Positions 12,245 through 22,024 of a stretch of 64,000 bases of DNA are shown here, piece by piece (position 1 is the stretch's first letter; each line of letters begins with the position of its first letter). The notes under the pieces were generated by a model. It had not been told where the DNA came from. It saw nothing but the letters and a program-made list of their open reading frames with translations, and searched no databases. The DNA is taken from NCBI RefSeq assembly GCF_014529535.1, contig NW_023503584.1:4510832-4574831 (forward strand). The letters are read 5' to 3'. The translations under genes were made by a program, and so were the position numbers. The stretch comes from Bradysia coprophila (lineage: Eukaryota > Arthropoda > Insecta > Diptera > Sciaridae).

Positions 12245-12464
12245 TGTTGATTGAATTTGTCAACACTGATCTCACACTCACACAATTAAGGGCCTTTTGC
12301 CTAACTCATTTGATAAATCATGTACGCGTTTCTTCTACTTTAGTTCTGTACGTTATCTCAGTATAAGCAGACCTAATAATACAAGTTGTATCCGTTTAAA
12401 TGAAACTGGTGTTTTATTGTTCGAGTAATTGAAACGTTTGGATAAGAATTCTACTCTGCTCATA
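12245..12464 (+). repeat. 5' LTR of the copia element
   Basis: 220 bp, begins TGTTGATTG and ends CTGCTCATA. It should carry the promoter and start of transcription for the element; a TATA-like GTATAAGC lies in the middle. Confidence 0.95.
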
Positions 12465-12475
12465 GGTTATGGGCC
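12465..12475 (+). other. Primer-binding site of the copia element
   Basis: GGTTATGGGCC directly abuts the 5' LTR. This is the copia-type site primed by an internal fragment of initiator tRNA-Met (established for Drosophila copia). Confidence 0.75.
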
Positions 12476-12613
12476 TTCGTAAAGTGTTATAAGTATAAAT
12501 CAAGAACATTGAAGCGAGGAACTAAATTCGTAATCACAGTAAAGAGTGTTTTCTCCAGAGCCCGATAAGTTTTTTCCAAGGTCGTCGGCATAAACGGTTA
12601 TTTCTCGATCGAC

Positions 12614-15600
12614 ATGGATAAAATTGTGGAAAAGTCGAAGGTCGACAAGTTAAAAAAAGATGAGGATTGGCATTCTTGGAAATTCTTAATCAAAATTACG
12701 CTGCAATCGAGTGATTTAATTTCGTTTGTAAATGGTACAGCGAAAGAGCCGCAATCTACGCAGTTTACAAATGACGGTGAATTCCTGAAAGCAAAGGAAA
12801 GGCATCAAAAGTGTGAATATAAAGCTCAGCGAATCATTGTTACGGCACTCGGTAAGAAGGCTATGCTACATGTGCTGAATTGTGAAACAGCTGAAGACAT
12901 GTGGAAAAAATTGCATCTGATTTATGAGCAAAAGTCGAAGGTCGCGATTCATCTGCTTCAGCAAAATTTCTTTAATTTCAAGATGGAAGAGGGAGACTCA
13001 ATAGCTGTTCATTCAGCGAAATTGCAAGCGTTAGTGCAACAGTTAAAGGATTTGGGTGAAGCGGTTTCAGAGTCTATGATCGTAACGAAGTTACTGGTAT
13101 CGCTTCCAAGTGAATTTAGTCATTTTCACAGTGCGTGGGAGTCTACAGCTGTAGACCAACAAAATTATGCAAATCTCGAATCACGGCTGATTATGGAAGA
13201 GGCGCGTATGGCAAAACAAAATGCGAATGAAATAAGTGAAGCGTTGGTCGCGAAGAGGTCGCAACAAAGGTCATTTATGATGAATTACAGGACGACCTCG
13301 AATGTGAAACGTGGCAGGTGTTACGTTTGCGATGAAGCTGGACATTACGCAAGGGATTGTCCGAATAGGGCGCAAAGAAGTACCGTTAATGCAAATTGCA
13401 ATCATTTGTCCCGTCAAGCGAACGTTTCTAGTAGCGAAAGCAACAAGGAGGTTGTGAAGAGGGGTGAAGCGTTGGTGGCCTTGAGCGAAGGACACGGATC
13501 GAAGAAAAGAGGTGAAGTTTTCTTTAGCCTGAGCGAGGCAATGGTTGTGTACAAAAGGAAGAAAAGTCATGTTAGATCCAGAAATTGGTATTTGGACTCA
13601 GGTGCGAGTGATCACATGACTTATTGTAAAGAGTGGCTTGTCAATTACAAACCGTTTGACGAACCTATTAAAGTGCGAATCGGAAATGGATCGTACATTC
13701 ACGCTGAAGGTCAAGGCAGCATTAATATTTTGTCATTTGACGGCTCGAAGTGGATTGAAAAGCATTTGTTGGACGTCTTGTACGTGCCTGATATTCACCT
13801 GAACTTATTTTCGCAAAATACAGTATTGGATAAAGGATTGGTCATGACTGCTAGCAGTACAAGTTGTGAATTTCGTGAAAATGGAGCTGTAGCAGCTGTT
13901 GGTGTACGGGAAGGCAATCTTTTTAAGCTGATGTTCAAGCTGACAGGTTTAGCTGGAAATTTTTCGGCCAGGAAAGAAACTGTACGTCAACAGACCAGTC
14001 GGCGCTGGGGTACCAAAGCCACCATCACGACTAGAGGAAATGCTAGTCGTTGTACAGTTCCTCTTTCCATTTGGCACGAACGCATGGGACATCAGCACAT
14101 TCAACAAGTGAAGAGGTTTCTCAATATGTCAAACATGAAATTTCAAGACGAAACTGACCCTTTTTGCGAGGCGTGTGTAATAGGAAAACATCATCGTTCA
14201 TCCTTCAAAAGAAGTGAAAATAGAGCTACTTCAACTGGTGATCTAACTCATGCCGATGTTTGCGGACCGATGCAACAAAAATCATTTGGTGGGTCAAGGT
14301 ATTTTGTTCTGTTTAAGGATGATTTCTCGAGTTACCGGACAGTGTATTTTCTGAAGCAAAAGTCAGAAGTCTCAGAGTGCATTGGAAAATACATAAAATT
14401 TGTTAAATCGTCTAACAGTACCGTTTCAGTCTTCCGCTCAGACAATGGTTTGGAATTTGTGAACGAAAGCGTAGTCAAAATTTTTGAGGTCAATGGCATT
14501 CGACATCAGCGCACGGTTGTTTATACACCGGAACAGAATGGTAGAGCGGAACGAGAAATGAGAACGATCGTTGAAGCGGTTCGATCTATGATTCATGGAA
14601 AGCATTTAGACTTTGGTTTTTGGGCAGAAGCAGTAAATACGGCTGTTTATGTACTAAATCGCACTGGTCCAAGTACAGTCAAAGGTAAATCACCATACGA
14701 ACTTTGGTTCAATAAAAAACCGTCGATTGACCACCTTCGAGTTTTCGGCTCGGATGTCTACATTCACATACCTAAACAAAACAGAAAAAAACTGGACAAG
14801 AAAGCAAAAAAAGGTATTTTTGTTGGGTACTGTAATGACGTGAAGGGTTATAGAGTCTGGATACCAGACGAAAAGTCAATAACGATTTCTCGAGATGTCA
14901 TTTTCAGAGAAGAATTAAGTTCACCATCAGCGCTCGAAGATGTGGCTGCTTATTCAGAAGATGACGAGGATTTCGCGATTACGTCATCTGAAGACGAACT
15001 GTACGACGACAAAGAAAAGGCGGAAAATCATCCTGAGAGCAATGATTTCTACGAAAGCCAGGAACTAATTTTGGACGATATACCTGTTGAGGATGCTGTG
15101 TCTGGCGAAAGTAGCGACGAAGAAATTTATTTTGAAAATTTAAGTCCACGCAAAAATCTTCGTGTCAGGATGCCCAAACCTATCAAGCCAGTGGAAAAGA
15201 AATCATCAAAAATGCCGAGCTGTAAGAGAGAAGCAAATATGTGTAACATTGAGCTGGGATATGCGTTTGTAGCACGTAGCGAACCTCAAAGTTACTGCGA
15301 TGCGATGAAATCGTCAGAACATATCCAGTGGAAGGAGGCAATGGACAACGAATTCAATTCTCTGGTGAAAAATCAAACCTGGCAGCTGACAAAATTGCCT
15401 GAAGGTCGGCGACTTATCGACAACAAATGGGTCTTCAAAATAAAAGAATATCCGAACGGCGAAATAGAAAGGTACAAGGCACGACTGGTTGTTCGCGGTT
15501 TCACGCAAGAGTATGGAATCGATTATATTGAAACATTCAGTCCGGTGGTAAAATTTGCGTCGTTTCGGTCAATCATTGCTATGGCAGCGGCTGAGGAAAT

Positions 15601-16795
15601 GTTCATGAAACAATTCGATGTCACAACGGCATTTCTATATGGAGATCTCGACGAGGAGATTTATATGAAACAGCCTAAGGGATACGAAGATGGTACGAAT
15701 CGGGTATGCAAGCTAAGAAAGAGTTTATATGGCCTTAAACAGTCGTCGAGAGTATGGAATGCAAAGTTTACTCAACTTCTGGAAAAGTTTTGCCTGAAAG
15801 CAACGTCATCTGACCCTTGTGTTTTCATCTTTAACGACGATGGAAGGAAAATTGTCTTGGGTATTTTCATAGACGATGGAATTGTGGTTGCCAACTATGA
15901 AGTTGATATTGAAAGACTCATGCAACACTTGACGAGAGATTTTGAAATAAGAGTTACTGAGTGTAACTACTTCATTGGCTTTGAAATCGATCGACGTGAA
16001 GACGGTTCAATACACATCAACCAACGAGCCTATGCCAAGAAAGTTCTATCAAAGTTCAAGATGATGGAATCGCACAGTGTGTCTACGCCGGCCGAAAGTT
16101 TCGTCGATCGAGATCCTACAGACCAAATTCCAAATTATCCTTTTCGTGAAGCTGTTGGCAGCTTGATGTACTTGGCGGTTGGCACAAGACCTGATATAGC
16201 TTTCGCCGTTGGTAGAGTTAGCCGACGCCTTAATCAGCCTACTGAGTCTGATGTGAATGACGTCAAAAGGATATTCAGATACCTCCGAGGGACTGTGAAC
16301 TTAGGTATTTTGTATGAATCAAACGCAAAATTTGTTTTGAATTGTTACAGCGACTCGGACTATGCTGGTGATAGAGAAACAAGACGATCTACAACTGGTT
16401 ACGTTCTGATGTTGGGATCAGGTGCTGTTTCGTGGAGTTCTCAGTTACAAAAATGCGTCGCACTATCTACCACGGAAGCGGAATATGTCTCGTCGTCACA
16501 AGCCGTAAAAGAGCTCGTTTGGCTACAGACGCTCTTAGATCATTTAAACATCGTTTGCGAGAGAACGGTTGTTCACGTCGACAACCTGAGTGCCATTCGA
16601 TTGATAAAGAATCCTGAGTTTCACAAGCGCACAAAGCACATTGATGTCATGTATCATTTTGTTCGGGAAAAGTTCAGCGATGGCCTTTTTACGCTAGAAT
16701 ACATTCCAACGGCTGATCAAGTGGCCGATATATTGACGAAGCCTTTATCACGGGAAAAATTTTTAAAGTTCAGGGTTCTATTGGGAATGAATTGA
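12614..16795 (+). CDS. Copia Gag-Pol polyprotein (1393 aa, uninterrupted)
   Basis: Self-replication polyprotein of a Ty1/copia element. Domain order is the diagnostic copia order. Gag occupies about residues 1-230, followed by a CCHC zinc knuckle (C236, C239, H244, C249). The aspartic protease has the DSGAS motif (D328), and the GAG-pre-integrase region has CEACVIGK. The integrase D,D35E triad is visible as D548, D610 and E646. The reverse transcriptase active site reads FIDD (D1087, D1088) where YVDD is usual. The C-terminal RNase H has SDSDYAGD, STTEAEY and HVDNLSAI. The frame runs 4.2 kb without a stop or frameshift, so every enzymatic domain looks intact. Position of integrase before reverse transcriptase separates it from Ty3/gypsy elements. 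Confidence 0.97.
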   Translation: MDKIVEKSKVDKLKKDEDWHSWKFLIKITLQSSDLISFVNGTAKEPQSTQFTNDGEFLKAKERHQKCEYKAQRIIVTALGKKAMLHVLNCETAEDMWKKLHLIYEQKSKVAIHLLQQNFFNFKMEEGDSIAVHSAKLQALVQQLKDLGEAVSESMIVTKLLVSLPSEFSHFHSAWESTAVDQQNYANLESRLIMEEARMAKQNANEISEALVAKRSQQRSFMMNYRTTSNVKRGRCYVCDEAGHYARDCPNRAQRSTVNANCNHLSRQANVSSSESNKEVVKRGEALVALSEGHGSKKRGEVFFSLSEAMVVYKRKKSHVRSRNWYLDSGASDHMTYCKEWLVNYKPFDEPIKVRIGNGSYIHAEGQGSINILSFDGSKWIEKHLLDVLYVPDIHLNLFSQNTVLDKGLVMTASSTSCEFRENGAVAAVGVREGNLFKLMFKLTGLAGNFSARKETVRQQTSRRWGTKATITTRGNASRCTVPLSIWHERMGHQHIQQVKRFLNMSNMKFQDETDPFCEACVIGKHHRSSFKRSENRATSTGDLTHADVCGPMQQKSFGGSRYFVLFKDDFSSYRTVYFLKQKSEVSECIGKYIKFVKSSNSTVSVFRSDNGLEFVNESVVKIFEVNGIRHQRTVVYTPEQNGRAEREMRTIVEAVRSMIHGKHLDFGFWAEAVNTAVYVLNRTGPSTVKGKSPYELWFNKKPSIDHLRVFGSDVYIHIPKQNRKKLDKKAKKGIFVGYCNDVKGYRVWIPDEKSITISRDVIFREELSSPSALEDVAAYSEDDEDFAITSSEDELYDDKEKAENHPESNDFYESQELILDDIPVEDAVSGESSDEEIYFENLSPRKNLRVRMPKPIKPVEKKSSKMPSCKREANMCNIELGYAFVARSEPQSYCDAMKSSEHIQWKEAMDNEFNSLVKNQTWQLTKLPEGRRLIDNKWVFKIKEYPNGEIERYKARLVVRGFTQEYGIDYIETFSPVVKFASFRSIIAMAAAEEMFMKQFDVTTAFLYGDLDEEIYMKQPKGYEDGTNRVCKLRKSLYGLKQSSRVWNAKFTQLLEKFCLKATSSDPCVFIFNDDGRKIVLGIFIDDGIVVANYEVDIERLMQHLTRDFEIRVTECNYFIGFEIDRREDGSIHINQRAYAKKVLSKFKMMESHSVSTPAESFVDRDPTDQIPNYPFREAVGSLMYLAVGTRPDIAFAVGRVSRRLNQPTESDVNDVKRIFRYLRGTVNLGILYESNAKFVLNCYSDSDYAGDRETRRSTTGYVLMLGSGAVSWSSQLQKCVALSTTEAEYVSSSQAVKELVWLQTLLDHLNIVCERTVVHVDNLSAIRLIKNPEFHKRTKHIDVMYHFVREKFSDGLFTLEYIPTADQVADILTKPLSREKFLKFRVLLGMN

Positions 16796-16826
16796 TTGTT
16801 TTTGGATTGTATAAAGTGTTAACAAA

Positions 16827-16835
16827 TAGTGGGGC
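16827..16835 (+). other. Polypurine tract of the copia element
   Basis: The short purine-rich AGTGGGGC run immediately before the 3' LTR is the expected primer site for plus-strand DNA synthesis. Confidence 0.55.
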
Positions 16836-17055
16836 TGTTGATTGAATTTGTCAACACTGATCTCACACTCACACAATTAAGGGCCTTTTGCCTAACTCAT
16901 TTGATAAATCATGTACGCGTTTCTTCTACTTTAGTTCTGTACGTTATCTCAGTATAAGCAGACCTAATAATACAAGTTGTATCCGTTTAAATGAAACTGG
17001 TGTTTTATTGTTCGAGTAATTGAAACGTTTGGATAAGAATTCTACTCTGCTCATA
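16836..17055 (+). repeat. 3' LTR of the copia element
   Basis: 220 bp, reads as identical to the 5' LTR at 12245-12464, and is followed by the target duplication GAGTA. Confidence 0.95.
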
Positions 17056-18105
17056 GAGTATATCAAAACACTAACCAGACATCATCGCTTATTTTAGTAT
17101 GTGTAGTTGTTAACAGATTATCTCTAATAGGTTTACAAATAAAGAAAGCGTTTGTAACTTTGACGTAGAATTCGACATATACGACGACATGTAGTCAGGT
17201 AAAGTAAACAGGCAGGACGTTTCTCTTTTCGAAAGTAAAGTAAGGGATTTTGTTAAGAGCTTGACTTTATAGAATGAACACAATGAATTTCATTTTTACC
17301 ATTTTTAAATTTGGACTTAGTGCTTACCGATCTGAATGCTGAAATAAATTGTCTACCCAAATTTAAAATTACTTACTGTTCTTCGTCACATCCGCCACTA
17401 CTATCTGTGTCCTTACTAATTTCGTACATCACTATAGGAAACCTCTGTTGGCCTGTAGAGGCACCACATTTTTTTCAGTACCTTTCTTTGGGATCTATTT
17501 TCTTCGGAAATAACTTAACTTTGCTAAATATCTATGAAATGTCATAGCAGTGAAGTTGGTTGACAAAAAACCGTAATTCTATAACTGTATGTACTAGAAA
17601 TATAATAGAATCATACAAAATGTCTATTACATTTTAGCTTTAAGTGTCAAACAGCGTTTCCTAAGGCGCTTGAGATTTTTTGAATTTGCCAAAAACTCTA
17701 TGAATTATAAAGTAATTAGTAAGACTCCCCGTATATTTTGGTAGAAAAAAAAACAATTTTGTCTCTCACACACATGTCCGAAGATAGTCCAAGTCCAAAA
17801 TTTAGAACCCGCCTCCTGTAGAAGAAAAGACCCGCCTCTTTTCAATTTAAGTTCATAATGTTAACGTTAAAGGTGTGTCTAATTTAAGAGAAATAGGCGT
17901 GTCTTTAAAACGGGCAGTCTATTTTAATAAAATAAAATATTTCTTACCGATTCTGGACTGTCCAACTTTTTTCGCGAGTCTTATTTCTGGACTGTCCAAC
18001 TTTTTCTTCGACTCTTATTTCTGGACAGTCCAATTTTCTACTTACGAATCAATTCTGGACTGTCCAACCAATACCAATTTTAATTGTACATAAAAAGCGT
18101 TTTAA

Positions 18106-18180
18106 CACGCCGAGCGATCCGGCCCATTGCCCCGTAGCGAAGCGGAGGGCCGCAATGCGAGCCGGGCGCCGGAACGGTGT
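18106..18180. other. GC-rich hairpin at the centre of the foldback element
   Basis: The segment between CGCCGAGCGATCCGGCCC and GAGCCGGGCGCCGG contains inverted pairs such as CCATTGC/GCAATG around GCGAAGCG. It is far more GC-rich than its surroundings and can form a strong stem. Confidence 0.5.
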
Positions 18181-18341
18181 CGGTAACTTAGGAGTTAATT
18201 TTTTTTCTCTCGCATCGTCTAATAATTAGTCTGTGTGAAAGCTCGTTCCTAGGGAATTCATCCCTTTACGAAATTTAACGTAAAGGCGTTTTGTTCCAAA
18301 CCTAGGGAATTCAACCTTTTATTGATTCGTAAGTATAAAAT

Positions 18342-18899
18342 TGGACTGTCCAGAAATAAGAGTCGAAGAAAATGTTGGACAGTCCAGAAATAAGACTAGC
18401 GAAAAAGGTTGGACAGTCCAGAATTGATTCGTAAGTAGAAAATTGGACTGTCCAGAAATAAGAGTCGAAGAAAAAGTTGGACAGTCCAGAAATAAGACTC
18501 GCGAAAAAAGTTGGACAGTCCAGAATTGATTCGTAAGTGGAAAATTGGACTGTCCAGAAATAAGACTCGCGAAAAAAGTTGGACAGTCCAGAATTGATTC
18601 GTAAGTAGAAAATTGGACTGTCCAGAAATAAGAGTCGAAGAAAAAGTTGGACAGTCCAGAAATAAGACTCGCGAAAAAAGTTGGACAGTCCAGAAATACG
18701 ACTCGCGAAAAAAGTTGGACAGTCCAGAAATAAGACTCGCGAAAAAAGTTGGACAGTCCAGAATTGATTCGTAAGTAGAAAATTGGATTGTCCAGAAATA
18801 AGAGTCGAAGAAGAAGTTGGACAGTCCAGAAATAAGACTCGCGAAAAAAGTTGGACAGTCCAGATATAAGACTCGCGAAATAAGTTGGACAGTCCAGAA
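18342..18899. repeat. GGACWGTCC palindrome array, about 34-bp period
   Basis: About 17 palindromic cores (one mutated to GGATTGTCC) are separated by three interchangeable spacer types: AGAAATAAGACTCGCGAAAAA, or one ending GAGTCGAAGAAAAA, or AGAATTGATTCGTAAGTAGA. Unit length of about 34 bp means three units make 102 bp. Reading frame is thus restored every third unit, which explains the spurious 218-residue stop-free minus-strand frame. The smaller inverted partner array lies at 17967-18068. Confidence 0.85.
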
Positions 18900-19089
18900 T
18901 CGGTAAGAAATATTTTATTTTATTAAAATGGACTGCCTGTTTTAAAGACACGGCTATTTCACTTAAATTAGACACACCTTTAACGTTAACATTATGAACT
19001 TAAATTGAAAAGAGGCTGGTCCTTTCTTCTACAGGAGGCGGGTTCTAAATTTTGGACTTGGACTAAGTTCGGAGATATTCTCACACGGA

Positions 19090-20220
19090 GTACCATTTTG
19101 GTAAGTGGAAAACTAGCATTAGTACAACTCGTCATTATTAACATCACTTGATTGCGTTGACGTAAATCTTACCGAAAAAGCTAACATAAGACTCTAATTA
19201 AATTTGGATGTACTTGGAGTGTATTATGTCCTAAAAACGATATTAGCTGTTTAATTAAATGAAATGTCATCAAGATAAATATTAAACATAAAATTTTCCT
19301 AATTTGGGTAAATCACGAGCTCAGACGAGCTTTCAGTAAGTAAACATAACAAAATTAACAAGAAGATCTACATTTAAAGGATACACAAAAAAGGTTGAGC
19401 AGAAGTTTTGCCATTAAAAATTAATTTCATTTTATATAATTTTGATATGATAAATTTTCACATGCAACCCATTTGTGTCCTCCTCGTATAAATAATATTT
19501 CGCGAAATGATTGTCAGATGAAACTACATGTCAGTCTGTACGCTAATCACAATAAATTACTCATGTAAGTAAAAACCTTTTTAGCAACATTGGTAACATG
19601 AAAGTTGAAATTTATGTTTTATCATAATTTCAAGTGTCTAAGTGGAGTGGCATGAGAATGGCACCACCAAAAATACACGTGTATTAAAAAAACATTCAAA
19701 ATTCGTGGAAGTAACCATTTTATTGTTCCGTCGCTGCATGAGGTCTGGTCATATCTACAATGACTGCCATAGAGAATGGGAGAATTATTGATGATATTTG
19801 GGTAATACTCCTTTATATTGTCGAGAATTGCATGATAAAAAAGTTGAAATAGTAGATTTTGAACCAAATAAATGAATGAGATGATATAGGTACTATATAC
19901 AACTGAAGTAACAGATTTAACAGGTTTTTTAAAAAGGTAATTTTTATAAATTTTCTACATTATTAAATACAATCATCTACCTTCGCAGTAATATCCAGTA
20001 ATCCGGTTAATAGTTATGTGTTAACCCTATCAGCTACCTTCAAAGTGATATCTTATCCGACTTTTAGAAATATAGTTCGATCACTACTAGGAGTCGACTT
20101 AATAAACTCTATTATAATCAACAACCAATTTTTGATAAGATTTGGCCTATCACACATTTATAGCTTTTAACAGCAGTCTCAAATTGCTAGAAAAGAAAAC
20201 TACTGACTCAGTTACAAAAC
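19090..20220. other. Intergenic, with a possible promoter and non-coding first exon for the S28 gene
   Basis: AT-rich. TATAAATA at 19487 is followed 29 nt later by a TCAGA initiator-like motif. A GTAAGT donor (19565) and a CAG acceptor (20174-20176) could join a leader exon of about 50 nt to the S28 coding exon. Nothing else was recognised. Confidence 0.3.
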
Positions 20221-20224
20221 TACA

Positions 20225-21983
20225 ATGAAGCTGATATTATTTGCTTTAAGCGCTTTTATAGCACTCACCAACGCCCTAGAGGGATCATTTGTAACACCTC
20301 TAGACCATTTCAGGAATCAGGATGGCAGAACTGCTCGTTTTGTAAGTCTCTAAATTCAAAGCACTTAGTACAAAAGACTAGTAATACAAGTTAAATATTG
20401 TGTGATAGAGCTATGACGTCAATGTTGACTATTTCGAGGAAAATGGGACAATGTTCTTTTACATAAGCGATGCTGGCCAATACACCACTGAGTGGATCGA
20501 ACGTGGTTTAGTCGCTGATCTAGCAATGGAATTTGGTGCTGCGTTATTTACAACCGATATTCGCTATTTTAGAGAGAATACGCCAACTCAGTGAGTCACG
20601 TGGTTGTTAAAACCCAAAACGTATGGTGAAACTGATTTCAATTTTGTTGGACGTTAGGACAGCCACCCTTGATGATCTAGCATTTTTGAGCGTTGATCAA
20701 GTTCTGGCTGATATAGCCGTTTTCATACATACCGGTAGGCGTCATCTACAGAATTATGCTGGTCGAGTATTTGTGTGGGGTTCGGGGCTCGGTGGTACTT
20801 TGGCTATTTTAGCTCGCCAAAAATATCCAAACTTGATACATGGTGCATGGTCCTCGAACGGAATATTTATGCCTACTGTTTTTGCAACATGTAAGCATGT
20901 GTAACACAGTGTCCTCGACTCTCATAATTGACTCATTCCTCGTTCTATAATTTGTAGCGCCATATTTGTCGATAGCAGAAAACATTCGTGAAATCGGTGG
21001 AGAGGATTGCGGTGATCGAGTAACTGAAGCTTTTGAGCAAATAGAAAACTTAATTGCTAGTGCAGATGATCAGACTTTAGTGGAAGAATTTGGGATATGT
21101 AGACCATTCAATGTCAGTCAACATTCTATGGATATTGGAATGTTTTCAGAGGGAGTCATTAACCAGATTAGCGCATACATCGACCGATACCAGTTAGTGT
21201 CTTTGTCACTTACTTAGGAAATAGTAACTTGCATTTCAATTTTTTTTCCACAATAGTCACACAGGCATCACGAGCTTTTGCAATGCCATGAGCATTATTC
21301 CGTCCGATCCAATGAGGTCGCTCAGTAGATGGATCCGATTCATTTATAATGTCGACACTGGTGCCTGCTCAAATTATGATTATGCTGGTTTCATTCAACA
21401 GACGTCGGATACAAATTGGAATAATCCTGGTACATCAGCCGGAAGTGTGTTTGTAATATATTTCTGTGGGTTGCAGATTGATGAGCCGTATTTTTCATAG
21501 TTCGCCAGATGTTATATCTTCAGTGCAGTCAGATTGGTCAACTGAAAGTTACGACTAGCTCCGGCATGTTCGGACGAAGAGTTACGGAAGAATATCGTCA
21601 GCGAATATGCCAGGATTCGTTCGGAGAAAAGTGAGAAAAATGACAAATTGTTCGGGTTCATTAAACATTTTCCCTGAAATTTCAGCTTCAATTTTGATCA
21701 GCTATACCTTAGTGTCGAATACCTAAATGTCTTATATGGTGGACAGTATCCCAAAGTAACATATTCGATTTATACCAATGGTTATTTGGATCAGTGGAAG
21801 TATCAAGGAATTACTCACACTTATGAACCCGATTCATATGTCGTGAACGTTCCGGGATATTCAAGATGGGCCGATGCTACGTCATTGAATACACTGGACT
21901 CAATCGTATTGTACAATGCTAAGTATACCGTGGTGGATACTTTCAGACAATGGAACCGAGATTCGACATCAGCAGAGCAATAA
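20225..21983 (+). CDS. S28-family serine peptidase-like protein, probably catalytically inactive
   Basis: Secreted relative of lysosomal Pro-X carboxypeptidase and thymus-specific serine protease. Exons: 20225..20341, 20409..20590, 20658..20890, 20958..21192, 21257..21444, 21501..21630, 21686..21983; all introns are 55-67 nt with GT/AG borders. The product is 460 residues, near family length. A signal peptide ends near residue 17. Family landmarks are LDHF, the AGRVFVWGSGLGGTLA block with RQKYPNLIHGAWSSNG, NWNNPG, CSQIG and the TNGYLDQW block. In S28 enzymes the nucleophile sits in GGSYGG. Here the aligned residue is Gly143 (GSGLGG). The acid Asp397 (GYLDQW) is kept. The His position (usually in PGxSHxxD) reads PGYSRWAD, with Arg422. 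I infer loss of peptidase activity and a binding or structural role; alignment is from memory of the family. Confidence 0.9.
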
Positions 21984-22012
21984 AGTTGGTTTTCGTTGCT
22001 CCCTTTTCAAAT

Positions 22013-22018
22013 AATAAA
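22013..22018 (+). promoter_or_regulatory. Poly(A) signal of the S28-like gene
   Basis: AATAAA about 30 nt past the stop codon, in a suitable place for 3'-end formation. Confidence 0.55.
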
Positions 22019-22024
22019 AGACAA

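Larger units (their letters stand above)
12245..17055 (+). mobile_element. Full-length, structurally intact Ty1/copia LTR retrotransposon
   Basis: A 4,811-bp element bounded by two 220-bp LTRs and flanked by the 5-bp direct repeat GAGTA (12240-12244 and 17056-17060), a normal target duplication. Right after the 5' LTR stands GGTTATGGGCC, the primer-binding site style of Drosophila copia, which pairs with an internal part of initiator tRNA-Met. A short G-rich polypurine tract precedes the 3' LTR. One uninterrupted frame encodes the whole Gag-Pol. The LTR copies read as identical when compared base by base, so insertion is recent and the element could still be mobile. An odd detail is that the LTR runs TG...TA instead of the usual TG...CA, yet the PBS and target duplication both fix that border. 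Confidence 0.96.
17772..19078. mobile_element. Foldback element with palindromic subterminal arrays and an 8-bp target duplication
   Basis: A 1,307-bp element flanked by the direct repeat TCTCACAC (17764-17771 and 19079-19086). The outer arms of about 200 bp are close reverse complements (landmarks TAGTCCAAGTCCAAAATTT, CCCGCCTCCTGTAGAAG, ACGTTAAAGGTGTGTC). Inside each arm lies an array of the palindrome GGACWGTCC: 4 units on the left (about 17967-18068) and about 17 on the right (18342-18899). The centre (18095-18310) holds a GC-rich hairpin and a TTTACGAAAT-type motif. No transposase is present. The 8-bp duplication fits hAT among other superfamilies, but the ends (ACATGTCC / ATATCTCC) do not settle it. 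Confidence 0.85.

Noticed and set aside
18106..18180. Possible structural RNA at the GC-rich hairpin
   Set aside because: It is the centre of the foldback element and has no tRNA or other RNA-family features.
18342..18899. CRISPR-like look of regularly spaced palindromic repeats
   Set aside because: The spacers are three recurring types and not unique sequences, the array lies inside a foldback transposon, and the genome is clearly eukaryotic.
18319..18975. 218-residue open frame with repeated LDCPTFFASL-type motif
   Set aside because: It mirrors the 34-bp repeat, whose three-unit period restores frame. There is no non-repetitive sequence and a similar translation appears from the inverted arm.
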